Notes under the pieces: model-generated
The model's input: the letters and a program-made list of their open reading frames with translations, nothing else
The model's database searches: none
What the model was told of the DNA's origin: nothing
From: Ferruginibacter sp.
GTDB taxonomy: Bacteria > Bacteroidota > Bacteroidia > Chitinophagales > Chitinophagaceae
Assembly: GCA_025362765.1 (NCBI GenBank)
Contig: JANYFI010000630.1
Coordinates: forward strand, 1-5,964
Direction of reading: 5' to 3'
Length of the DNA stretch: 5,964 bases
In this document: one piece after another, positions 1-5,167 of the stretch
Numbering within the stretch: position 1 is the stretch's first letter
How the letters are laid out: each line of letters opens with the position of its first letter
Program-made: the position numbers and the translations under genes

Positions 1-390
1 ATCAATGAAACACAAAACGTGTCTGTTGAGTTTCCCATCATTGCTGATGACGACCGTAAAGTTTCTGAATTATATGATTTTATACATCCGAATGCTTCTG
101 CTACTGCCACCGTGCGTTCACTGGTGATTATTGCACCTGATAAAACTGTTAAACTAATTATTACTTACCCTGCATCTACCGGAAGGAATTTTGTGGAAGT
201 ACTAAGAGTAATTGACTCTTTACAATTGACGGCAAATTACAGCGTGGCAACACCTGCTAATTGGAACCAGGGCGAAAATGTAATCGTAGTTCCGTCTATC
301 AGCACGGCAGACGCCATTAAGAAATTTCCCAAAGGTGTTGAAGAAATTAAACCTTACCTGCGGTATACCCCACAGCCTGATTTAGCTTAA
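1..390 (+). CDS. 1-Cys peroxiredoxin (Prx6/AhpC-TSA family), 3' part
   Basis: This thiol peroxidase reduces hydrogen peroxide and organic hydroperoxides in the cytoplasm. The reading frame is open from base 1, so the gene starts outside the window; an internal GTG at 19 is not the true start. The visible 129 residues are the C-terminal part of the fold and the dimerisation extension typical of Prx6-type enzymes: the FPIIADDDRKV segment (about residues 11-21), Arg39 in TATVRS (position of the conserved active-site arginine), YPASTGRNF, SLQLTANYSVATPANW, and the ending FPKGVEEIKPYLRYTPQP. The last motif closely matches the end of mammalian Prx6. The family is usually about 210-220 residues, so roughly 80 residues carrying the peroxidatic cysteine (PVCT motif) lie off-window. 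No cysteine occurs in the visible part, as expected for a 1-Cys enzyme. It converges on the pseudouridine synthase operon. Family assignment is secure. Confidence 0.95.
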   Translation: MNETQNVSVEFPIIADDDRKVSELYDFIHPNASATATVRSLVIIAPDKTVKLIITYPASTGRNFVEVLRVIDSLQLTANYSVATPANWNQGENVIVVPSISTADAIKKFPKGVEEIKPYLRYTPQPDLA

Positions 391-443
391 TTGCTATTTC
401 AAAGCAAGCGGATTATGAACTTTTTAGTATTTTTTGTTTATTT

Positions 444-473
444 AATAAGAGCCGCTTTTTAGTGGCTCTTATT
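444..473. terminator. Hairpin between convergent genes, probable bidirectional terminator
   Basis: A perfect 10-bp inverted repeat has arms AATAAGAGCC (444-453) and GGCTCTTATT (464-473). A further G-U and C-G pair closes a 6-nt loop. It lies 53 bp after the peroxiredoxin stop and directly after the stop codon (475-477) of the minus-strand pseudouridine synthase, so it can serve both genes. The T-tract after the stem is weak on the plus strand and absent on the minus strand, so termination efficiency is uncertain. Confidence 0.65.
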
Positions 474-474
474 G

Positions 475-1272
475 TTATCTGTTCTTTTTCAATTGCTGTA
501 TTAATGCCCGCATATCTTTGGGTAACTCCGCCACCAGGTCAAAATCTTTTCCCTGTTCATCTTTAAATTTTAGTTCATAGCTGTGCAGTGCAACCCTGTT
601 TAGCATGGGTCTTTCTTCATCATCGTGTTTGCTTAGCTTAAATTTTTTTTTGATGTTAGAAAGCATCACGGGTTTGCCATCGCCATACAAGGGATCGCAC
701 ACAATGGGATGGCCAATATTTTTTGAATGTACCCTTATTTGGTGAGTGCGGCCGGTATGTAACTGAAATTTTATCAGCGAATACCTGCCTAAATTTTCCA
801 ACACTTCGTATTCTGTTAAAGAAGGTTTACCATTTTTGTTGATCACCATTTGCCCTTTAAAAACAGGGTGCTCCATAATAGCTCCGCCCATCTTTCCTGT
901 TTTATCTGGCGGCATGCCGTGTACCAGGCCAAGATAAAATTTCTCCATGGCTTTTTCTTCAAATTGTTTGGAGAAGTATTTATGCGTTTCAGCATCTTTT
1001 GCAAACAAAATAATACCACTGGTTTCTCTGTCTAAACGGTGAATAGTAAATATGCTGCCATATTTTTCTATCAACCTGTCTTTCAATGATAGCTCAGACT
1101 GCATCCTGTCGGGAATAGACAATAGACCAGCCGGTTTATTGATGGCAATAAACCGGTCATTTTCAAAAAGAGTGATTGCGCTTACATCTTTTAACAATGC
1201 TGTGGCAGCACTTGTTTTTTTAGGCTGCGCAGGCTCATTCGTAACGTCCGTAAATGAATTTTCTTTAGTCAT
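475..1272 (-). CDS. RluA-family rRNA/tRNA pseudouridine synthase
   Basis: It isomerises specific uridines to pseudouridine in rRNA or tRNA; the exact target cannot be read from sequence. From the ATG at 1272 it has 265 residues. An in-frame TTG six bases upstream (1278) is less likely as a start. There is no S4 domain: after a polar N-terminus of about 33 residues comes the catalytic fold. Motif I is INKPAGLLSIPD (about 44-55), motif II is HRLDRETSG (78-86) with catalytic Asp81, and the GRTHQIRVHS segment with PLYGDG (174-199) is diagnostic of RluA/RluC/RluD-type enzymes. An insert rich in Lys and Asp (about 205-222) precedes the C-terminal strand. The start overlaps the stop of the upstream rluB-like gene by 8 nt in ATGACTAA, so translational coupling is likely. 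No Shine-Dalgarno sequence is visible, which is usual in this phylum. Confidence 0.93.
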   Translation of the reverse strand: MTKENSFTDVTNEPAQPKKTSAATALLKDVSAITLFENDRFIAINKPAGLLSIPDRMQSELSLKDRLIEKYGSIFTIHRLDRETSGIILFAKDAETHKYFSKQFEEKAMEKFYLGLVHGMPPDKTGKMGGAIMEHPVFKGQMVINKNGKPSLTEYEVLENLGRYSLIKFQLHTGRTHQIRVHSKNIGHPIVCDPLYGDGKPVMLSNIKKKFKLSKHDDEERPMLNRVALHSYELKFKDEQGKDFDLVAELPKDMRALIQQLKKNR

Positions 1273-2389
1273 CAGCAATATTATTATCGGCTTTTTTTAC
1301 AGGAATAATTTTTTTGTGAGAAGCATTTAGGTATTTCAAGAGGCGTACTTCCTTATCACTTAAAAAACGCCATTTGCCCCGTTCTACATTTTTCTTGGTA
1401 AGGGTAGCATACATTACCCTGTCAAGTCCTTTAACGTCATAGCCTAAATGTTCAAAAATACGGCGTACAATGCGGTTACGGCCGCTGTGGATTTCTATGC
1501 CAATGATGGATTTATCTTTCGCATCAGCATAGGCAAGTGAGTCGGCTTTTATTTCACCATCTTCCAGTTTCAGACCGTTTAGTATTTTATCAAAATCCGC
1601 TTTGGTAAGGTTCTTATCCAGTCTTACCTCATATACTTTAGTGATGTTGTAGCTGGGGTGAGATAATTTCTGCGTCAATTCGCCATCGTTGGTAAGCAGC
1701 AGCACGCCTGAAGTGTTTCTGTCTAATCTGCCGACAGGATAAATTCTTTCGGTGGTAGCCATTTTAGTGAGCTGTAATACAGTTCTTCTTCCCTGTGGAT
1801 CGTCTGTGGTGGTAATATAATCTTTCGGCTTATTGAGTAAAATGTATACCAGGTTTTTACTCACAAATAATTTCTTCCCATTGAATTTTACATCATCCCT
1901 TTCAGACACTTTAAACGCCGGTTCAATAATAACTGCATCATTTACTTTTACCTTGCCATCTTTAATTAATGTTACTGCATCTCTTCTGCTGCAAACTCCG
2001 CAATGTGCCAAAAATTTATTGAGCGGCATTAAGGCATTGCTGACAGGAACGGGTTTGCCTGTTGCTGTTTTCGCAGGCGCTTTAGCCACGGGTGCTGCAT
2101 ATTCTCTTTTTATACCTGCTATCTCTTCTACCTGCTTAAAGTTATTTTCAATGACAGCTATCTTTTCCTCTTTTTTATGTTGAATGGATTTTGCTTTGCC
2201 CTTACCCGTAGTTGGTTTTGGGGGTGCGGCGTTTCTTGCTGCTGCTTTAAGGCGCCTTTTTTCTTCAAAGCGTTTGTCAATGGCGATTGCCCGTTCTTTT
2301 TTGGCTTTCTTTTTTGCCTGCTTAAATTCTTCTTTAACTAAGCTGTTCTTTTTTTTAGCAACAAATTGCTGGAAGTGAGCCTGACTCAT
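1265..2389 (-). CDS. rluB: RluB/RsuA-family pseudouridine synthase with S4 domain and basic N-terminal extension
   Basis: This is a ribosomal large-subunit pseudouridine synthase; E. coli RluB modifies U2605 of 23S rRNA, and the same target is inferred here. Of 374 residues, 1-115 form a Lys/Ala-rich, probably disordered or helical extension. Residues 121-180 are an S4 RNA-binding domain (MPLNKFLAHCGVCSRRDA, then GKVKVN). Residues 181-350 are the catalytic domain, with LLNKPKDYITT, PVGRLDRNTSG (catalytic Asp223), the LTNDGEL segment, and GRNRIVRRIFEHLGYDV (303-319). The last of these fits RluB better than RsuA or RluF. E. coli RluB is about 290 residues and lacks so long an extension. The start at 2389 is supported by continuous coding composition and a promoter-like -7 box 42 bp upstream. 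An internal ATG at 2029 (Met121) would yield only the S4-catalytic core. It is the first gene of an operon with the RluA-family gene. Confidence 0.92.
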   Translation of the reverse strand: MSQAHFQQFVAKKKNSLVKEEFKQAKKKAKKERAIAIDKRFEEKRRLKAAARNAAPPKPTTGKGKAKSIQHKKEEKIAVIENNFKQVEEIAGIKREYAAPVAKAPAKTATGKPVPVSNALMPLNKFLAHCGVCSRRDAVTLIKDGKVKVNDAVIIEPAFKVSERDDVKFNGKKLFVSKNLVYILLNKPKDYITTTDDPQGRRTVLQLTKMATTERIYPVGRLDRNTSGVLLLTNDGELTQKLSHPSYNITKVYEVRLDKNLTKADFDKILNGLKLEDGEIKADSLAYADAKDKSIIGIEIHSGRNRIVRRIFEHLGYDVKGLDRVMYATLTKKNVERGKWRFLSDKEVRLLKYLNASHKKIIPVKKADNNIADD

Positions 2390-2430
2390 TTTATGTAGAT
2401 TTTTACTGTTGTTTCAACAGGAGTGAAGGG

Positions 2431-2438
2431 CAAAGGTA
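2431..2438 (-). promoter_or_regulatory. Likely -7 box of the rluB-rluA operon promoter
   Basis: On the minus strand this reads TACCTTTG, a full match to the Bacteroidetes primary-sigma -7 consensus TAnnTTTG. Transcription would begin near 2425, giving a leader of about 35 nt before the ATG at 2389. No TTG occurs at the expected -33 distance, so the promoter is only half supported. Confidence 0.45.
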
Positions 2439-2524
2439 TAACTAAAAGCTGTAAAACCCTTATCTGTAAAGAAGTTTGCTGGAAAGGAACTCTTGTTAAA
2501 AAGTAAAAAAAGCTGAGCTGGCAG

Positions 2525-2554
2525 TAAAAACGGCGCAACAAAATAGTTGCGCCG
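2525..2554 (-). terminator. Intrinsic terminator of the Spy-like gene
   Basis: A 9-bp perfect G+C-rich stem has arms CGGCGCAAC (2531-2539) and GTTGCGCCG (2546-2554) around a 6-nt loop. On the minus strand it is followed at once by TTTTTA (2530-2525). It begins 26 nt after the stop codon of the LTxxQ protein gene and separates that gene from the rluB promoter region. This is the clearest rho-independent terminator in the window. Confidence 0.9.
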
Positions 2555-2580
2555 CATGTCTTCAGGGGGAAATATTATAA

Positions 2581-3204
2581 TTACCTGGCCTGTCTTTTTT
2601 CCATCCTGTTTTTCTTTAATTCCTCCAGTTTGGTGATTTGTTCAGGCGTAAGAATGCTTTTTAAATTATCCTGCGTTTGTTGTTTTAAAGCTATCAGTTG
2701 GTCTTTCTTTTCAACACGTGTTAACTGATCATTTTCCCTGATCATTTTTGCCTTTGCGTGAATATCCAGTGTGCCCGAATTTATTTTTGCCACCTGGTCG
2801 TCTGATAAATTCAGTGTTGATTTTATTTTATCCAGCCGCTTTGCAGCCATTGCTTCGTGTTTGGCTTCACGGTCTTTTTTAATTTTCTGTAGTGTTGCTT
2901 TTTGTTCAGGGGTTAAAATACTCATCATTTTTTCCCGCTGCTCTTTGCGTAAAGCTTCTTTCTTGTCCCGTGATTCTTTTACAGTAATAGCCTCATTCTT
3001 ATTTAACGCTGTCCATTGTTTCCGGTATTTGTCACGATTGATTCTTAACTCCTCTTGCTGAGCCGCTGTAAGGTGTAATTCTTTCATCATCATTCCATGT
3101 TGTCCATGACGATGGTGAAAGCTTTTCATTTTTGGAGTTTCCTGCGCTTTGGCGCTGAATATTAAGCCGGCCATTGCCAGCACTGCGGTTACTATCTTTT
3201 TCAT
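2581..3204 (-). CDS. Exported Spy/CpxP-like LTxxQ-motif protein with duplicated module
   Basis: This 207-residue protein is predicted to be periplasmic. Residues 1-20 are a typical signal peptide (MKK, hydrophobic VTAVLAMAGLIFS, then AKA before Gln21). The mature part is strongly charged (Lys, Glu, Arg, Gln), almost surely all-helical, with a short His/Met-rich stretch (about 29-40) that might bind metal. Four LTxxQ-type motifs are present: LTAAQ 45-49, LTPEQ 97-101, LSDDQ 133-137 and LTPEQ 185-189. Spy and CpxP of E. coli carry two such motifs in about 160 residues. They act as a chaperone and as an envelope-stress regulator respectively, so a role in envelope stress or metal stress is inference. 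Similar proteins in other phyla sometimes sit beside sigma factors or metal sensors; none is visible here. It appears monocistronic, with its own terminator downstream. No cysteine is present. Confidence 0.85.
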   Translation of the reverse strand: MKKIVTAVLAMAGLIFSAKAQETPKMKSFHHRHGQHGMMMKELHLTAAQQEELRINRDKYRKQWTALNKNEAITVKESRDKKEALRKEQREKMMSILTPEQKATLQKIKKDREAKHEAMAAKRLDKIKSTLNLSDDQVAKINSGTLDIHAKAKMIRENDQLTRVEKKDQLIALKQQTQDNLKSILTPEQITKLEELKKNRMEKRQAR

Positions 3205-3518
3205 ACTACTATTTTAATTGTTCAAAAAGATAGACGCAGTTGGAGTGGGGAAGTTTAATGTACGGGTTTAAAGTAATGTTAAACGAAGCAAAACATTTAT
3301 TGAAAAGGAAGTATTTGTTTCAGGTATTTTAGATTGATATTAAATAGCTGTCGTAAAAATATTTGAATGCAATATTAATTGTAAATCCATTAAGATGAGG
3401 GTCCTTCAAAATCATACATTAGTCATTATCCAGGCCTGTGTTAATATAAAAAGTGGACAAGTGAACCAGCGAGTGGTTAAAGTTCTATGGACGTAAAATC
3501 AGCCGTCAGCATTTCTTA
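3205..3518. other. Intergenic region between rlmN and the Spy-like gene
   Basis: This 314-bp stretch must hold the promoter of the Spy-like gene and the 3' end of the rlmN transcript. I see no convincing terminator for rlmN: the only nearby stem is AACCA/TGGTT (3464-3478), five base pairs, with a T-run about a dozen bases later on the minus strand. No RNA gene or repeat was recognised. Confidence 0.6.
3225..3232 (-). promoter_or_regulatory. Possible -7 box for the Spy-like gene
   Basis: The minus strand reads TATCTTTT followed by TG, one base from the TAnnTTTG consensus, about 20 bp before the ATG at 3204. It would give a leader of about 15 nt. There is no matching TTG at -33, so this is weak; a promoter under an alternative or ECF sigma factor is equally possible. 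Confidence 0.3.
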
Positions 3519-4562
3519 TTATCCTTTATTGGCCAATTGACCGCAGGCGGCATCAATATCTTTACCACGGCTTCTTCTAACCCTAACGTTTACCCGGTTT
3601 TTTACAAGATGATCAGTAAAACGCTGGGTAGCATCTTCGTCGGGTTTGGTAAATTTGGCGCCGGAGACAGGATTATATTCAATTACGTTTACAAGGTGTG
3701 TAGGAATTTGGCGGTATACTTTAACCAAAGCGTCGGCATCTTCCATACTATCATTTACATCTTTAAAAAGTATGTATTCAAGAGTAATATCGTTTTTTGT
3801 TTTATCGTAAAAATAATTCAAAGCTTCTACCAATGCAGCAATGTTATTGGTTTCGTTGATGGGCATTATCTGGTTACGTTTTTTATCGTCTGCGGCATGT
3901 AATGAAAGCGCCAGGTTAAAACGTACTCTGTCATCCCCGAGTTGCTTAATCATTTTTGATACGCCGGCGGTGGATACGGTAATTCTTTTTGGACTCATGG
4001 CCATACCGTCATTGGCAATCAGCCGGTCAATGGCTTTCAACACATTTTTATAATTCAACAATGGTTCGCCCATGCCCATAAAAACTACATTGGATAATTT
4101 TTTATCAAATGTTTTCTCGCTTTGCTGGTTTAGCAATGCTACCTGGTTGTAAATTTCATCATAGTCCAGGTTTCTTTTTCTTTCCATTGTGCCGGTAGCA
4201 CAAAACTTACAACTTAAACTACAACCAATTTGAGAGGAGACACAGGCAGTATTTCGTTTTTCAGTAGGAATTAATACTCCTTCAATCATATGCCCGTCAA
4301 AGGTCATAAACCGCGATTTAACAGTACCGTCGCTGCTAAATTGGGTGGCATTCACAGACAGTGCAGGCATGGTAAATTTTTCGTTCAATTTTAGGCGCAG
4401 GTCTTTCGATAAATCTGTCATTTCCTCAAAACTTTGTGCTCCTTTTTTCCATATCCACTCATATACCTGTTTGGTGCGAAATTTCTTTTCCCCGATACTT
4501 TCAAAATATTTTGCCAATTCCTCCAAACCCAGGTGGCGGATGTTTTGTTTCGCTGCTGTCAT
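3519..4562 (-). CDS. rlmN: RlmN, dual-specificity 23S rRNA A2503 / tRNA A37 C2-methyltransferase
   Basis: This radical-SAM enzyme adds a methyl group to C2 of A2503 in 23S rRNA and, in E. coli, to A37 of some tRNAs. At 347 residues it is the normal length. The N-terminal accessory domain (about 1-95) includes KFRTKQVYEWIW. The 4Fe-4S cluster motif is Cys114-x3-Cys118-x2-Cys121. Cys107, seven residues earlier, matches the family's conserved Cys118 of E. coli. Cys340 near the C-terminus (DAACGQLA) matches the methyl-carrying Cys355. The SAM-binding motif GMGEPLLNY is at 163-171, ITVSTAG at 194-200, LALSLHA at 217-223 and EYNPVSG at 295-301. All catalytic features are present. Cfr, the resistance paralogue acting on C8, is less likely given the full agreement with RlmN and the housekeeping setting. 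It is transcribed divergently from the antiterminator gene. Confidence 0.97.
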   Translation of the reverse strand: MTAAKQNIRHLGLEELAKYFESIGEKKFRTKQVYEWIWKKGAQSFEEMTDLSKDLRLKLNEKFTMPALSVNATQFSSDGTVKSRFMTFDGHMIEGVLIPTEKRNTACVSSQIGCSLSCKFCATGTMERKRNLDYDEIYNQVALLNQQSEKTFDKKLSNVVFMGMGEPLLNYKNVLKAIDRLIANDGMAMSPKRITVSTAGVSKMIKQLGDDRVRFNLALSLHAADDKKRNQIMPINETNNIAALVEALNYFYDKTKNDITLEYILFKDVNDSMEDADALVKVYRQIPTHLVNVIEYNPVSGAKFTKPDEDATQRFTDHLVKNRVNVRVRRSRGKDIDAACGQLANKG

Positions 4563-4566
4563 TTCG

Positions 4567-4596
4567 CAAAGATACCGTAACTAAATTTATTGCCAA
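4567..4596 (-). promoter_or_regulatory. rlmN promoter, Bacteroidetes type, nearly leaderless
   Basis: On the minus strand TTGGCA (4596-4591) supplies the -33 TTG, and TATCTTTG (4574-4567) is a perfect TAnnTTTG -7 box. There are 19 bp between the TTG and the box, within the usual spacing. The -7 box ends only 4 bp before the ATG at 4562, so the transcript should start at or within a few bases of the initiation codon. Confidence 0.75.
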
Positions 4597-4720
4597 TGAA
4601 GCGCAGCAATGAATGGTTAACGAGGGAGAAATTATACGGATAAGGCGCATTTTATAAATGTTTGATTTTATGGAGGGCATTTAATAAGGGACAGTATAGT
4701 AATGAATGTTTTGTGTAGCC

Positions 4721-4739
4721 TTTAAGAAATTGTCTTAAA
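4721..4739. repeat. 7-bp inverted repeat
   Basis: The arms TTTAAGA (4721-4727) and TCTTAAA (4733-4739) are perfect and enclose a 5-nt loop. No T-run follows on the plus strand (it runs into A residues), so it is not a terminator in that direction. Function is unknown. Confidence 0.5.
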
Positions 4740-4823
4740 AAATTACTACCCTAAAAGCGTTTATTTCCCCACTTTAGCAATTGTGCTGAAAAATTGGGAC
4801 AATTCCTTTCAAATAATAACCTG

Positions 4824-4847
4824 TTTTTTTTAATGCGGTAAAAAAAA
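4824..4847. repeat. 9-bp T8A / TA8 inverted repeat
   Basis: Eight T and an A (4824-4832) pair perfectly with T and eight A (4839-4847) around the loop ATGCGG. The all-A/T stem would be weak as RNA. In DNA such tracts cause bending. It may simply reflect A/T-tract composition. Confidence 0.45.
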
Positions 4848-4939
4848 GGCAGTTTTACGAGTGATAATTAAGTAAAAAAACTGATGGTGTGGAGGAAAAC
4901 TCAATAAATTTTCTCTTTTTGTTCCGTAATTTTACTATG

Positions 4940-4958
4940 GGTAAAAAATATTTTAACC
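4940..4958. repeat. 19-bp imperfect palindrome, possible operator
   Basis: A dyad centred at 4949 has half-sites GGTAAAA and TTTTAACC, with a single mismatched pair (4943/4955). It sits about 70 bp upstream of the -33 element of the antiterminator promoter. It could be a regulator binding site, but there is no second copy to support this. Confidence 0.35.
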
Positions 4959-4991
4959 ACGATTTCCGCTGTTGTACCGTATAATTACTGT

Positions 4992-5020
4992 AATTTGTCG
5001 AAGTTTTTCGACAAATTTTT
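4992..5020 (+). terminator. Terminator-like hairpin upstream of the antiterminator promoter
   Basis: A perfect 11-bp stem has arms AATTTGTCGAA (4992-5002) and TTCGACAAATT (5007-5017) around a GTTT tetraloop. On the plus strand it ends in a T-run to 5020. It lies about 10 bp before the -33 element, so it is not in the main leader. It could end transcripts entering from upstream, act as an attenuator for a longer leader, or be a protein-binding dyad at the promoter. Confidence 0.55.
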
Positions 5021-5029
5021 AGAAAAAAA

Positions 5030-5060
5030 TTGCGGAAGTACTTTTTTTCCCTTTACTTTG
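5030..5060 (+). promoter_or_regulatory. Promoter of the NusG-like antiterminator gene
   Basis: TTG at 5030-5032 and TTACTTTG at 5053-5060 (seven of eight bases of the TAnnTTTG -7 box counting the free positions) are separated by 20 bp, the usual Bacteroidetes spacing. Transcription would start near 5065, leaving a leader of about 100 nt before the ATG at 5168. Confidence 0.65.
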
Positions 5061-5067
5061 CTATCAC

Positions 5068-5085
5068 AAACAGGTTATACTGTTT
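5068..5085 (+). promoter_or_regulatory. Small hairpin at the 5' end of the antiterminator leader
   Basis: The arms AAACAG (5068-5073) and CTGTTT (5080-5085) enclose GTTATA. This falls within the first 20 or so bases of the predicted transcript. Specialised NusG proteins such as LoaP recognise leader hairpins and UpxY acts through the 5' untranslated region, so this could be a recognition element. A 6-bp stem may also arise by chance in such A+T-rich DNA. Confidence 0.35.
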
Positions 5086-5167
5086 TCTTCAATTGAGTAT
5101 CCCTTAAAAAAAGCCCTCAACATCCACCTATTTTAAATCTGATTTATTTAATTCAAAAAAATAACAG

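Larger units (their letters stand above)
4563..5167. other. 605-bp non-coding divergent region rich in inverted repeats
   Basis: This A+T-rich spacer lies between divergent rlmN and the antiterminator gene. It holds the rlmN promoter (4567-4596) and the antiterminator promoter (5030-5060). Between and around them are several dyads: 4721-4739, 4824-4847, 4940-4958, 4992-5017 and 5068-5085, plus weaker ones at 4779-4804 and 4850-4883. An imperfect direct repeat begins with AATTGT at 4728 and 4779 (14 of 17 bases match). No coding region of useful length was found on either strand. Confidence 0.7.

Noticed and set aside
19..390. GTG at 19 as the start of the peroxiredoxin gene
   Set aside because: The frame is open to base 1 and the family needs about 80 more N-terminal residues that include the catalytic cysteine, so the gene is truncated by the window and not short.
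1273..1278. TTG at 1278 as the start of the RluA-family gene
   Set aside because: An ATG lies two codons downstream (1272) and gives the tight ATGACTAA overlap with the upstream gene; the extra residues are not part of any domain.
1052..1330. Plus-strand open frame of 92 codons opposite the RluA-family gene and the end of rluB
   Set aside because: It is antisense to two well-supported enzymes with intact catalytic motifs and its product resembles no family; other frames opposite rluB, the Spy-like gene and rlmN were rejected for the same reason.
3464..3478. AACCA/TGGTT stem as the rlmN terminator
   Set aside because: Only five base pairs, and the T-run begins about a dozen bases away from the stem on the minus strand.
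3395..3496. Plus-strand frame of 33 codons in the gap between rlmN and the Spy-like gene
   Set aside because: No promoter, no recognisable motif, and a length expected by chance.
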